A stretch of DNA of 64,000 bases from Spirosoma profusum (GTDB taxonomy: Bacteria; Bacteroidota; Bacteroidia; Cytophagales; Spirosomataceae): NCBI RefSeq assembly GCF_014699005.1, contig NZ_JACWZY010000024.1, positions 1 to 64,000 on the forward strand. The letters are read 5' to 3'. This document shows, piece by piece, positions 44,476-53,300 of the stretch. The notes beneath the pieces were generated by a model, which saw only the letters and a program-made list of their open reading frames with translations, ran no database searches and was not told the origin of the DNA. Every line of letters starts with the position of its first letter. The stretch's first letter is position 1. The translations under genes and the position numbers were made by a program.

Positions 44476-44868
44476 ATGAAAATAAACGATCAGGAGGTGG
44501 CTTTCGAAATTGAGGGAAAACGCTACCACTGCGCCATGGATATTACGATGGATTACATCGGCGGAAAATGGAAAACGGTGGTGCTTTGGTATCTGCGTAA
44601 CGATAAAAAACGCTTCGGCGAACTGCGTCAGTTGATTCCGCAGATAACCGAACGGATGCTGAGTATCCAGTTGAAACAATTGGAAGAAGATGGTCTGGTA
44701 CGTCGGGAAGTATTCGCCACCAAACCACCTTTGAAAGTTGATTATTCACTGACCGATTTTGGCCGAACGTTGCTACCCGTACTGGAAGCCGTTGCCAAAT
44801 GGGGACGCGAATTAGGTCACTCAAAAGGCGAATTGGTTGAGATTAAATCGGGATTAAATAAAGGCTAG
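44476..44868 (+). CDS. HxlR-family transcriptional regulator
   Basis: A 130-residue winged-helix regulator with the HxlR signature CAMDITMDYIGGKWKTVVLW, FGELRQLIPQITERMLS (recognition region), LKQLEEDGLVRREVF and DYSLTDFGRTLLPVL. Such proteins respond to redox or aldehyde stress and often control a divergent oxidoreductase, as here. Two ACTAT-type palindromes lie in the shared spacer. The single N-proximal Cys (CAMD) matches the redox-sensing Cys position in some members. Confidence 0.88.
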   Translation: MKINDQEVAFEIEGKRYHCAMDITMDYIGGKWKTVVLWYLRNDKKRFGELRQLIPQITERMLSIQLKQLEEDGLVRREVFATKPPLKVDYSLTDFGRTLLPVLEAVAKWGRELGHSKGELVEIKSGLNKG

Positions 44869-44953
44869 ACTGCCCCGAAACAGGCCACGAACAAAAACAT
44901 AAATGACTTATCCTTGTAGTTTTAACGCGCCACATAAACGTAATCTATGATTC

Positions 44954-46903
44954 ATGTCTTCTTCATCGCTTAATAAAGTTTCTGCTCAAGGCTTACTGGT
45001 AGCAATTGGTATTGTCTTTGGCGATATTGGTACATCTCCACTATACACATTATCGGCAGTGATGCGCGGGCGTGAACTGTCCGAAACACTGGTGCTCGGT
45101 ACGTTCTCCTGCATTCTCTGGACGCTTACGTTGCAGACAACGATCAAGTACGTAATCATAACACTACGTGCCGATAACAAAGGCGAAGGCGGCATTTTTT
45201 CCCTATACACCCTCGTCCGGCGATTTACGGGGAAATGGCTCATGTACCCGGCGGTTATTGGTGGTTCGTTTCTGCTGGCTGATGGGCTGATTACGCCACC
45301 GATTTCGGTTTCATCGGCCATTGAAGGACTGTTGATTTTTTATCCGAATCTCGACACTGTTCCCATTGTTATTGCGATTCTGATTGTCCTGTTTGTCAGC
45401 CAGCAATTTGGTACACAGCAACTAGGCAAGCTGTTTGGGCCAGTGATGCTCATCTGGTTCACGTTTATTGGTGTTATTGGCCTATGGGCGCTGTGGAGCC
45501 AGCCATCGGTACTCAAGGCTATCAACCCGTATTATGCTATTCATTTTCTGCTAACGTATCCGAGTGGATTCTGGCTACTTGGCGGTGTATTCCTATGCAC
45601 AACCGGGGCCGAAGCGCTTTATTCCGACATGGGGCACTGCGGACGTAGCAACATCCGCGTGAGCTGGGTCTATGTGAAAACAACGCTGGTGTTATCGTAT
45701 GCGGGTCAATCGGCCTGGTTGTTACATCATCTGGGGCAGCGTCTGGGCGAAACCAGTCCGTTTTACAGCATCGTCCCGCCTAGTATTACGGTCTTCAGTA
45801 TTGGCCTCGCTACGTTGGCAACCATCATCGCTTCGCAGGCTCTTATCAGCGGCTCGTTTACGCTCGTCAGCGAAGCCATGCGCCTGAATCTGTGGCCTCG
45901 GCAACGGATCGGTTATCCCTCTAACGAGCGGGGTCAATTATACGTACCATTTGTCAACTGGGGTCTGATGGTCGGTTGCTGTCTGATCGTCCTGCACTTC
46001 CGGGAATCGAAAAATATGGAAGCCGCTTTCGGACTGGCCGTTACGTTGACAATGCTGATGTCGACGGTGCTCATGAGCATGTACATGCGTGTGAAGCGGT
46101 TTAATGTGATTCTGCGGCTTGGCCTGACGGTTATTTTTCTGGCCGTAGAAACCACGTTTCTGATTGCGAATCTGGTAAAATTTGAAGAAGGTGGCTGGAT
46201 TTCCATTACGTTGGGCGTACTGATTATGGCCATGATGCTGTTCTGGCGCGAAGGCGAAACCATCAAACAAAGCCTGATACGTTACGATTCGCTGCCCGAC
46301 AACCTGCCCATTCTCAAAGCACTCAGCAATGACTTAAATATCCCAAAATTCGCTACGCATCTGGTGTACCTCACTACGTCCGACACGAGCCAACGTATCG
46401 AATCCGAAACACTTTACTCCATCCTGAACCGGGCACCTAAACGGGCAGATATTTACTGGTTTATTCATGTATTCGTGGAAGACGAGCCTTACGTCATGCG
46501 CTATAAAGTGGAAACGCTGGCCGAGGAAGATGTGTACGTCATTACGTTCTATCTGGGTTTTCGCATCGAGCCACGTATCAATCTGTTATTCAGGCTGGTA
46601 GTTGAAGATCTGGTCGAAAATAAAGAAGTGACTATTGACAGCCGTTACAAATCGCTCAATACGCACCGGGTTCCCGGCGATTTTCGGTTTGTACTGTTTC
46701 GGCGCTTTTTATCCTATGAAAACGACCTGACTACACGCCAGCAGGTTATCATGTCTGGTTACGCGTTACTCAAAAAAATCGCCCTTGATCCACAGGCAGC
46801 TTACGGGCTGGATACCAGCAACGTACTGATCGAAGATATTCCATTGGTTATTACTAAGCCCAAATCGCTCCCGCTGAAACGTATCAATATCAAAAACAGC
46901 TAG
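44954..46903 (+). CDS. kup: Kup-family potassium uptake protein
   Basis: A 649-residue transporter of the Kup/HAK/KT family that takes up K+ with protons. GIVFGDIGTSPLYTL at the start is the family signature, followed by KGEGGIFSLYTL and about 12 membrane helices to about residue 430. The C-terminal cytoplasmic domain contains FATHLVYLTTSD and PKRADIYWFIHV. Length is typical. It stands 390 bp upstream of the Kdp operon, so constitutive and inducible K+ uptake are encoded together. Confidence 0.92.
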   Translation: MSSSSLNKVSAQGLLVAIGIVFGDIGTSPLYTLSAVMRGRELSETLVLGTFSCILWTLTLQTTIKYVIITLRADNKGEGGIFSLYTLVRRFTGKWLMYPAVIGGSFLLADGLITPPISVSSAIEGLLIFYPNLDTVPIVIAILIVLFVSQQFGTQQLGKLFGPVMLIWFTFIGVIGLWALWSQPSVLKAINPYYAIHFLLTYPSGFWLLGGVFLCTTGAEALYSDMGHCGRSNIRVSWVYVKTTLVLSYAGQSAWLLHHLGQRLGETSPFYSIVPPSITVFSIGLATLATIIASQALISGSFTLVSEAMRLNLWPRQRIGYPSNERGQLYVPFVNWGLMVGCCLIVLHFRESKNMEAAFGLAVTLTMLMSTVLMSMYMRVKRFNVILRLGLTVIFLAVETTFLIANLVKFEEGGWISITLGVLIMAMMLFWREGETIKQSLIRYDSLPDNLPILKALSNDLNIPKFATHLVYLTTSDTSQRIESETLYSILNRAPKRADIYWFIHVFVEDEPYVMRYKVETLAEEDVYVITFYLGFRIEPRINLLFRLVVEDLVENKEVTIDSRYKSLNTHRVPGDFRFVLFRRFLSYENDLTTRQQVIMSGYALLKKIALDPQAAYGLDTSNVLIEDIPLVITKPKSLPLKRINIKNS

Positions 46904-46926
46904 ATGACGTGAATTATGGCCAGGTG

Positions 46927-47044
46927 AATGTATTGCTGACGCGAGGGGCTTCGACAGGCTCAGCCTGACAAACTAGTTTATTCAACAACTTTAAATAGAC
47001 TGTCAGGCTGAGCCTGTCGAAGCCCCTCGCGTCAGCAATACATT
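46927..47044. repeat. Perfect 44-bp inverted repeat
   Basis: Arms 46927-46970 and 47001-47044 are exactly complementary over 44 bp around a 30-bp AT-rich loop. Each arm contains the internal near-palindrome GACAGGCTCAGCCTG and the opening TATTGCTGACGCGAGGGGC. It starts 24 bp after the kup stop. Confidence 0.88.
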
Positions 47045-47117
47045 TAAATGATTGTCCTGTAAATTATCCATAACTCACGTTAGATAACTCTCTCGCAGCA
47101 GCCAACCCTACCATTTT

Positions 47118-47155
47118 GAAAAGCCGACCCTACCATTTTGGTAGGGTCGGCTTTT
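47118..47155 (+). terminator. Terminator-like hairpin before the Kdp operon
   Basis: GAAAAGCCGACCCTACC and its exact complement around ATTT, ending CTTTTC; 17-bp stem. It probably insulates kdp from kup. Confidence 0.7.
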
Positions 47156-47294
47156 CATTTATAACTATTGCAAAAGGCAACAACAATACCAATTTATTGA
47201 AAATCAGCAATATAACTACCTAATATGTACCATTAAGTTTTAGTGGAATAGAGTTTGGCATAAGCGATTTCACAACATTTAATCAACATGTTTT

Positions 47295-47381
47295 ATGAGT
47301 CTTGCCCTGCTGCTCCTGATGTTGGCCCTGCTCTGCTTCGCCATCTTTTACAAAACCATCGACTGGTTCGAAAATATTTAA
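47295..47381 (+). CDS. 28-residue membrane peptide upstream of kdpF
   Basis: ATG 47295 to TAA 47379-47381 encodes MSLALLLLMLALLCFAIFYK then TIDWFENI: one transmembrane helix with a short polar tail. The ending FYKTIDWFENI resembles small unnamed peptides I recall before kdpF in other Bacteroidota, though this is from memory. KdpF itself is a similar single-helix peptide (26 aa) encoded 62 bp downstream, so this could be a second small subunit or regulator of the Kdp complex. Too short for routine gene calls. Confidence 0.6.
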   Translation: MSLALLLLMLALLCFAIFYKTIDWFENI

Positions 47382-47382
47382 A

Positions 47383-47440
47383 GAGCAAAGAGGCTCAATC
47401 ACTCTTGCACTCTTTCGCTCATTCACTCTTTCGCTCTTTA
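47383..47440. repeat. Octamer stop-to-start repeat, copy 5
   Basis: A well-preserved right arm of CTCTTGCA, CTCTTTCG, CTCATTCA and CTCTTTCG units (47401-47440) ends 3 bp before the kdpF ATG. The left arm (AGAGCAAAGAGGCTC) is short and degraded. Confidence 0.6.
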
Positions 47441-47443
47441 AAA

Positions 47444-47524
47444 ATGCTCTCTTTCGTTTTTATTATCTCGCTGCTGGTCTTCGCCTACATGCTGTATGTG
47501 CTGATACGACCCGAAAAATTTTAA
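47444..47524 (+). CDS. kdpF: KdpF, small Kdp subunit
   Basis: A 26-residue single-helix peptide, MLSFVFIISLLVFAYMLYVL then IRPEKF. The ending [L/I]xxPEKF is the KdpF hallmark, and it lies 12 bp before kdpA. KdpF stabilises the KdpABC complex in the membrane. The longer open frame starting at 47288 runs through the small-peptide gene in another frame and through the octamer repeat, and is not used. Confidence 0.85.
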   Translation: MLSFVFIISLLVFAYMLYVLIRPEKF

Positions 47525-47536
47525 TTAACTACCTGT

Positions 47537-49252
47537 ATGACAACTGAATGGTTAGGCGTGATTGCCATGTATGCCGTCGCGGTACTACTGGCGATTCCGC
47601 TGGGCAAATACCTGGCCCGTGTGTTTAAAGGTGATCCAACGCTCACCGATTTTATGAAACCGCTGGAGCGATTTATTTATCGGCTTGGCGGTGTTTCGGA
47701 AACAGCCGACCTGAACTGGAAGCAAAACCTGGCTGCGCTGCTGACTATCAACGTAGTATGGTTTCTCCTCGCCTTCGGATTCCTATTATTTCAAGGCATT
47801 TTACCGTTGAATCCCGACGGAAACCCATCGCAGACGCCCGATTTGGCGTTTAATTCAGCCATTTCGTTTCTGGTCAACTGCGATTTACAGCACTATTCCG
47901 GCGAATCGGGTGCTACGTATCTGACTCAGTTAGCGGTGATGATGTTTCTGATGTTTGTGTCGGCGGCTACGGGCATGGCGGCAGCGGTGCTATTGTTTCG
48001 CTCTTTTCTGCCGGAACGTAGCGAAACGGTTGGTAATTTCTACGTACTGTTTACCCGTTCAATTACGCGTGTTTTTCTGCCCGGTTCGCTAGTTATTGCG
48101 CTCATTCTGGCCTTCAATGGTACGCCCGCTTCGTTCGACGGTAAAGACACAATCGTTACGTTGCAGGGCGACACCGTCAACGTATCACGCGGACCGGCGG
48201 CTGGCATGATTGCCATTAAACACCTGGGGACCAACGGCGGTGGCTGGTTCGGTGCTAACTCAGCCCACCCGCTCGAAAACCCGAATTACCTGACTAATAT
48301 GGTGGAGATGATCGCGCAGATGGTGCTACCGATTGCCATGATTTTCGCGCTGGGATTTTTCATCAACCGCAAACGATTTGCGTGGGTGATTTATGGCGTC
48401 ATGACGGTCGGTATGCTCTTACTCCTGATTCCAACTATCGTTACCGAACTGCATGGAAATCCGGCCATTGCTCAATTGGGTATCGCTCAGCCAACGGGTG
48501 CGATGGAAGGTAAAGAGGTTCGGTTTGGGCCACTGGCATCGGCCTACTGGAGTATCATCACGACCATTATTTCAACAGGTTCCGTCAACTCGATGCATGA
48601 CTCATCGATGGCTCTCTCGGGTGCGATGGAACTCCTGGGCATGATGGTCAATGCGTTCTACGGCGGTGTCGGTGCGGGCTTGCTCAATTTTTATTACTTC
48701 CTGATTATCACGGTATTCATATCCGGCCTGATGGTCGGTCGAACGCCTGAGCTTTTCGGACGAAAAGTAGAAGCACGCGAAATCAAGATTGCCTCACTGG
48801 TTGCTCTCCTGAGCGCCCTACTAGTGAAAGGTGGTACGGCACTGGCAGCCTGGGTATTTATCCAATACAACAACGTCGATTGGGTTGTAAAACCGTCTGC
48901 CTGGCTCAATAATCCAGCTTTTCATGGTTTCTCAGAAATGCTCTACGAAATGACGTCAGCCAATGCCAACAACGGCTCCGGCTTTGAAGGGCTAGGTGAC
49001 AACAACATTTTCTGGAACGTATCGACAGGGTTCATTCTGTTGCTGGGACGCTACGTTCCGATCATTGGTCCAGTAGCCATCGCGGGTTTGCTGGCGAAAA
49101 AGAAATACGTCCCTGAATCGTCTGGTACGTTGCCAGTGGATACTGCTACGTTCGGCCTGATGATTTTCGCGGTGATCGTCATTCTAACAGCGCTGTCGTT
49201 TTTCCCGGCGCTGGCGTTGGGCCCACTGGCCGAATACTTTAGTCTGAAATAA
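47537..49252 (+). CDS. kdpA: KdpA, K+-binding/channel subunit
   Basis: A 571-residue membrane protein with about 10 helices, related to K+ channels. Selectivity-filter loops are visible: FLVNCDLQHYSGE, GTNGGGWFGANSAHPLENP, and TSANANNGSGFEGL. It captures K+ from the periplasm at micromolar levels. It is the first large gene of the kdpFABC operon, followed by a 135-bp spacer that contains an imperfect inverted repeat. Confidence 0.95.
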   Translation: MTTEWLGVIAMYAVAVLLAIPLGKYLARVFKGDPTLTDFMKPLERFIYRLGGVSETADLNWKQNLAALLTINVVWFLLAFGFLLFQGILPLNPDGNPSQTPDLAFNSAISFLVNCDLQHYSGESGATYLTQLAVMMFLMFVSAATGMAAAVLLFRSFLPERSETVGNFYVLFTRSITRVFLPGSLVIALILAFNGTPASFDGKDTIVTLQGDTVNVSRGPAAGMIAIKHLGTNGGGWFGANSAHPLENPNYLTNMVEMIAQMVLPIAMIFALGFFINRKRFAWVIYGVMTVGMLLLLIPTIVTELHGNPAIAQLGIAQPTGAMEGKEVRFGPLASAYWSIITTIISTGSVNSMHDSSMALSGAMELLGMMVNAFYGGVGAGLLNFYYFLIITVFISGLMVGRTPELFGRKVEAREIKIASLVALLSALLVKGGTALAAWVFIQYNNVDWVVKPSAWLNNPAFHGFSEMLYEMTSANANNGSGFEGLGDNNIFWNVSTGFILLLGRYVPIIGPVAIAGLLAKKKYVPESSGTLPVDTATFGLMIFAVIVILTALSFFPALALGPLAEYFSLK

Positions 49253-49255
49253 TCT

Positions 49256-49369
49256 GAACCAAGATTTTAACAAGATTGAAAGGATTAGCAGGATTTTACT
49301 TTCCGCTCCAATCAATCGCTGCCACATACATAATCTTGTAAATCTTTTAAATCCTGAAAATCCTGGTTC
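49256..49369. repeat. Imperfect inverted repeat between kdpA and kdpB
   Basis: GAACCAAGATTTT... (from 49256) faces ...GAAAATCCTGGTTC (to 49369). The arms share tandem variants of AAGATTNNN and AAATCCTG, about 40 bp each with several mismatches. It fills the kdpA-kdpB spacer. Confidence 0.55.
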
Positions 49370-49387
49370 TGAAATAAATTAACCAAA

Positions 49388-51442
49388 ATGGCAAAGCAAT
49401 CTTCTTCCCCAGCTCTTTTCCAGCGTGAACTCGTTGGAGCAGCCATTCGGGAATCATTCATAAAATTGAATCCCACTATACTAATTAAAAACCCAGTCAT
49501 GTTTACCGTCGAAATCGGTACGTTCATCATGATTTTGGTAACGCTATACATCGCTTTCTCGGGCGATACGTCGCAGGGGTCGCTGATTTATAACCTGACT
49601 GTTACGTTTGTTCTGCTTATTACGGTTCTGTTTGCCAATTTCGCGGAGGCCATTGCTGAAGCACGAGGCAAAGCACAAGCGGAATCGTTACGTAAAACCC
49701 GGCAGGAAACACCCGCCAAAGTGATTCGCCCAGTTGGCGAGTACAAACTCGATGAGGTTCAAACCATCTCATCAGCGCAGCTCAAAAAAGGCGACGTATT
49801 TCTCTGCGAACCGGGTGACATTATCCCTTCCGATGGCGAAATCATCGAAGGCTTAGCCACCATCGATGAGTCGGCCATTACGGGCGAATCGGCGCCGGTG
49901 ATACGTGAAGCGGGTGGTGATAAATCGTCGGTAACGGGCGGTACTAAAGTGCTGTCGGACCGTATCAAAGTGAAAGTGACTACACAACCGGGAGAATCAT
50001 TTCTGGACAAAATGATTGCGCTGGTTGAAGGGGCATCTCGCCAGAAAACGCCGAATGAAATCGCACTGACGATTCTGCTGGCTGGCTTTACATTGATTTT
50101 CATCATCGTCTGCGTGGCCTTAAAACCCTTCGCCGATTACGCGAATACGTCCATCACTATTGCCGCTCTGATTTCGCTGTTCGTCTGCCTGATTCCGACC
50201 ACGATTGGCGGACTGCTCTCGGCCATCGGTATTGCTGGTATGGACCGTGCGCTACGTGCCAACGTAATCGCCAAATCGGGTCGGGCGGTGGAAACGGCGG
50301 GCGATGTCGATACGTTGCTGCTCGATAAAACGGGGACAATTACCATCGGCAACCGGAAAGCAACGAATTTTTACCCGGCTCCCGGTATAAAACAAGTCGA
50401 CATGGTACGTATTGCAGCACTCAGTTCATTGGCCGATGATACGCCAGAGGGCAAATCGATTGTTGAACTGTCTGGTAATGAGGTAACCCGGAATCTAAAC
50501 ACAAACGGCGCCAAACTTATCAAGTTTACGGCCGAAACGCGTTCATCGGGAATCGATTTACCGACCGGCGAACGTATTCGCAAAGGCGCTACCGATTCGA
50601 TTCGAAATATCGTCGAACGGGCTGGAAATCAATTTCCGAAAGAGACAGAAACGAAAGCGCAGGAAATTGCCGCGAATGGAGGTACTCCGCTGGTAGTTGC
50701 CCTTAACGAAGAAATTAAGGGCGTTATCGAATTGCAGGATATCATCAAACCGGGCATCGCCGAACGCTTCGACCGACTCCGCAAAATGGGCGTCAAAACA
50801 GTAATGGTTACGGGCGACAACCCATTGACTGCCAAATTCATCGCTGAAAAAGCGGGCGTCGATGATTTCATTGCCGAAGCCAAACCCGAAGACAAAATGA
50901 ACTACATCCGTCGCGAGCAGACGGGCGGCAAACTGGTAGCGATGATGGGCGATGGCACGAACGACGCTCCCGCGCTGGCTCAGGCCGACGTGGGCGTAGC
51001 CATGAACTCAGGCACACAGGCCGCCAAAGAAGCCGGCAACATGGTCGATCTCGACAACGACCCAACCAAACTGATCGAAGTAGTCGAAATTGGGAAACAG
51101 TTGCTTATCACGCGCGGAACACTCACTACGTTCAGCATCGCCAACGACGTAGCGAAATATTTCGCCATCGTTCCGGCGCTGTTTGTGGTCAGCATTCCAG
51201 CTTTGCAAAGTTTGAATTTAATGCGTTTGCACAGCCCGGAATCGGCCATTTTATCGGCGGTTATTTTCAACGCAATCATCATTCCGCTCCTGATTCCACT
51301 GGCGCTACGTGGTGTAGAATACAAACCGATTGGAGCCAGTGCACTGCTACGTCGGAACCTGTTCATCTACGGCTTTGGTGGCCTCGTAGCGCCCTTCATC
51401 GGCATTAAACTAATCGATTTACTCGTCGGAATATTTGTATAA
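49388..51442 (+). CDS. kdpB: KdpB, P-type ATPase catalytic subunit
   Basis: A 684-residue P-type ATPase. Phosphorylated Asp313 lies in DKTGT (313-317), the actuator loop TGES at 165-168, the hinge GDGTNDAPALA later in the P domain, and KdpB-specific FNAIIIPLLIPLAL near the C-terminus. Ser168 in TGES is the position that is inhibitorily phosphorylated in E. coli KdpB (Ser162). It drives K+ import with KdpA and KdpC. Confidence 0.95.
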   Translation: MAKQSSSPALFQRELVGAAIRESFIKLNPTILIKNPVMFTVEIGTFIMILVTLYIAFSGDTSQGSLIYNLTVTFVLLITVLFANFAEAIAEARGKAQAESLRKTRQETPAKVIRPVGEYKLDEVQTISSAQLKKGDVFLCEPGDIIPSDGEIIEGLATIDESAITGESAPVIREAGGDKSSVTGGTKVLSDRIKVKVTTQPGESFLDKMIALVEGASRQKTPNEIALTILLAGFTLIFIIVCVALKPFADYANTSITIAALISLFVCLIPTTIGGLLSAIGIAGMDRALRANVIAKSGRAVETAGDVDTLLLDKTGTITIGNRKATNFYPAPGIKQVDMVRIAALSSLADDTPEGKSIVELSGNEVTRNLNTNGAKLIKFTAETRSSGIDLPTGERIRKGATDSIRNIVERAGNQFPKETETKAQEIAANGGTPLVVALNEEIKGVIELQDIIKPGIAERFDRLRKMGVKTVMVTGDNPLTAKFIAEKAGVDDFIAEAKPEDKMNYIRREQTGGKLVAMMGDGTNDAPALAQADVGVAMNSGTQAAKEAGNMVDLDNDPTKLIEVVEIGKQLLITRGTLTTFSIANDVAKYFAIVPALFVVSIPALQSLNLMRLHSPESAILSAVIFNAIIIPLLIPLALRGVEYKPIGASALLRRNLFIYGFGGLVAPFIGIKLIDLLVGIFV

Positions 51443-51447
51443 AAAAG

Positions 51448-51478
51448 TAGGCTCCGACAGCCAGAGCCTGTCGGAGCT
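51448..51478. repeat. Hairpin in the kdpB-kdpC spacer
   Basis: GCTCCGACAG...CTGTCGGAGC around CCAGAGC; short relative of the repeat arms at 29384 and of 53254. Within a co-transcribed operon it may adjust stability of the kdpB or kdpC portion of the message. Confidence 0.6.
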
Positions 51479-51495
51479 TTAAAATCTTCAAAATC

Positions 51496-52059
51496 ATGAA
51501 AACTCATCTTAGTACAGCCATTCGACTCACGTTGGTCATGCTGGTTTTATTGGTCGTTATTTATCCGTTGGTTGTTGCAGGAATTGCGCGACTGGCTCCC
51601 GGAAGTGGGAAAGGAGAAACTGTTACAGTTAACGGTAAAATTGTAGGCTACAAGCTTATTGGACAGGCGTTTACGCAGGATCGCTATTTTAACGGACGTC
51701 CGTCGGCGGTGGATTATAATGCGGCCGGATCAGCCGGTTCCAACAAAGGGCCGAGCAATCCCGATTATCTGAAAACGGTTCAGGCACGTATCGATACGTT
51801 TTTGGTGCATAACTCAACCGTTCAAAAATCGGCCATTCCCGCCGAGCTGGTAACCGCTTCCGGCTCCGGCCTCGACCCCGACGTATCGCCCACAGCGGCC
51901 AAAATTCAGAATGCTCGCATTGCTAAAATTCGCGGTCTTTCGGCTGAACGACTGAATCAACTGGTTGACGAACAAACTAAAGGCCCGCTGCTGGGTTTAT
52001 TCGGTCCATCGACGGTGAACGTATTAGCATTGAATATCGCGCTGGATACGCTTAAATAA
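51496..52059 (+). CDS. kdpC: KdpC subunit
   Basis: A 187-residue protein with one N-terminal transmembrane helix (LTLVMLVLLVVIYPLVVAGI) and a periplasmic domain containing the family blocks FNGRPSAVDYNAAGSAGSN, SGSGLDPDVSP and the C-terminal LFGPSTVNVLALNIAL. It assists K+ affinity of the complex. Complete, and 54 bp after kdpB. Confidence 0.93.
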   Translation: MKTHLSTAIRLTLVMLVLLVVIYPLVVAGIARLAPGSGKGETVTVNGKIVGYKLIGQAFTQDRYFNGRPSAVDYNAAGSAGSNKGPSNPDYLKTVQARIDTFLVHNSTVQKSAIPAELVTASGSGLDPDVSPTAAKIQNARIAKIRGLSAERLNQLVDEQTKGPLLGLFGPSTVNVLALNIALDTLK

Positions 52060-52098
52060 AGCGATTCGATTTCGATTACTACGTACAACAAAACATTC

Positions 52099-53247
52099 AT
52101 GAAAACCTTTCTAAATCTGTTGCTCAGTACGTTCGGTTTAACAACGATTTTGCCCACGATGGCGCAGTCTTCCTCCGATTCAACAAAGTCGGATGCTACG
52201 TCGGCGCTAAACGTTAGTGGCTATGTCGAAGCGTATTATGTACACGATTTTACGTCTCCGAAAACCGCGCAGGAACGGCCGGAATTTCTTTATAATCACA
52301 AGCGCAACCGCGAAGTAAATGTGAATCTGGCGTTCATAAAAGCCGCTTACTCAAACGAGCGCGTGCGGGCGAATCTGGCCTTACAAGTCGGTACGTATGC
52401 TCAGTATAATTATGCCGCCGAGCAGGAACTACTGAGGCACATTTTCGAAGCTAATGCAGGTGTGAAGTTGTCTAAAAGTCGCGATTTGTGGCTCGACGCA
52501 GGTATTTTCACATCGCACATCGGTTTTGAAAGTGCGATATCGAAAGATTGCTGGACGCTGACACGTAGCCTGTTAGCCGAAAATTCGCCCTATTATCTGG
52601 CAGGCGCAAAACTGACCTACAATACGCCGAACGGCAAATGGACATTGTTAGGTTCCATCCTCAATGGCTGGCAACGTATCAAAAAAATGGACGGATACAG
52701 TGGCCCCGCCATCAGCACACAAATTCAGTATAAACCGAGTTCAAATCTGATCCTGAACTGGAGTACGTTCATCGGTTCTGATCGGCCGGATTCGCTAAAA
52801 CAAGGGCGTTTTTTCAACAACCTCTACGCCATCATCAATCCGACTGGTAAGCTGGGCGTTACATTAGGTTTCGATATTGGCGCTGATCGTAAACCAATCG
52901 CTGATGGGCGAACGGGTCGACGTATGGGCGATGGTTCGTATGTATGGTATTCGCCTGTTGTGATTGCCCGGCTACGTACGGGCGAACGTAGCAACATGGC
53001 CGGACGTATCGAATATTACGACGACAGAAATGGCCTGATTATCAGCACAGGAATCGCATCGGCGAACCGACCAAATGGTTTCCAGACATGGGGCTATTCG
53101 CTCAATTACGATTACGCTATTTTGCCAAACGCACTCTTCCGAATTGAGGGAAAACTGTATTCCAGTAAAGACCCTATTTTTGAAACCCGGAGCGGGTTGA
53201 GCAAAACAAATACGTCGCTGACAACGAGTCTAGCGGTTAGTTTTTAA
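52099..53247 (+). CDS. Outer-membrane beta-barrel porin in the Kdp operon
   Basis: A 382-residue exported protein with signal peptide (cleavage near TMAQS). The mature sequence alternates polar and hydrophobic residues and has barrel-like motifs VSGYVEAYYVHDFTSP, EVNVNLAFIKAAYSNERVRA, GIFTSHIGFESAISKD and a C-terminal strand ending SLAVSF, with Phe at the end. It resembles OmpL-like BBP2 porins. Placed between kdpC and kdpD with 39- and 53-bp spacers, it may admit K+ through the outer membrane when Kdp is needed. Confidence 0.8.
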   Translation: MKTFLNLLLSTFGLTTILPTMAQSSSDSTKSDATSALNVSGYVEAYYVHDFTSPKTAQERPEFLYNHKRNREVNVNLAFIKAAYSNERVRANLALQVGTYAQYNYAAEQELLRHIFEANAGVKLSKSRDLWLDAGIFTSHIGFESAISKDCWTLTRSLLAENSPYYLAGAKLTYNTPNGKWTLLGSILNGWQRIKKMDGYSGPAISTQIQYKPSSNLILNWSTFIGSDRPDSLKQGRFFNNLYAIINPTGKLGVTLGFDIGADRKPIADGRTGRRMGDGSYVWYSPVVIARLRTGERSNMAGRIEYYDDRNGLIISTGIASANRPNGFQTWGYSLNYDYAILPNALFRIEGKLYSSKDPIFETRSGLSKTNTSLTTSLAVSF

Positions 53248-53252
53248 TTATT

Positions 53253-53285
53253 AGGCCCCGACAGGCTCTGGCTGTCGGGGCCTTT
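53253..53285. repeat. Hairpin in the porin-kdpD spacer
   Basis: AGGCCCCGACAG...CTGTCGGGGCCTTTT with loop GCTCTGG; 12-bp stem and a short T-run. Same CCGACAG...CTGTCGG family as 29384 and 51448. It could partly terminate, lowering expression of the signalling genes. Confidence 0.7.
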
Positions 53286-53300
53286 TCACGCTACGTTTCA

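Larger units (their letters stand above)
46904..47294. other. Non-coding spacer between kup and the Kdp operon
   Basis: 390 bp without a supported gene. It holds a perfect 44-bp inverted repeat, a terminator-like hairpin, a direct repeat of ACCCTACCATTTTG (once at about 47106 and once inside the hairpin), and an AT-rich 130-bp stretch (47160-47290) that must contain the Kdp promoter. No consensus TAnnTTTG was found there; TAGAGTTTG at 47249-47257 is one base off in spacing. Confidence 0.6.

Noticed and set aside
47243..47275. Possible sigma-54 promoter (TGGAATAGAGTTTGGCA or TTGGCATAAGCGATTTCA) before the Kdp operon
   Set aside because: Neither has GG and GC at the strict 10-bp spacing of -24/-12 promoters; each is one base off or lacks the GC. 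It would have supported NtrC control, but it is too weak.
47288..47443. 78-residue frame starting at 47288 as the kdpF gene
   Set aside because: It reads through the small-peptide gene in a different frame and through the repeat; only its last 26 residues are KdpF.
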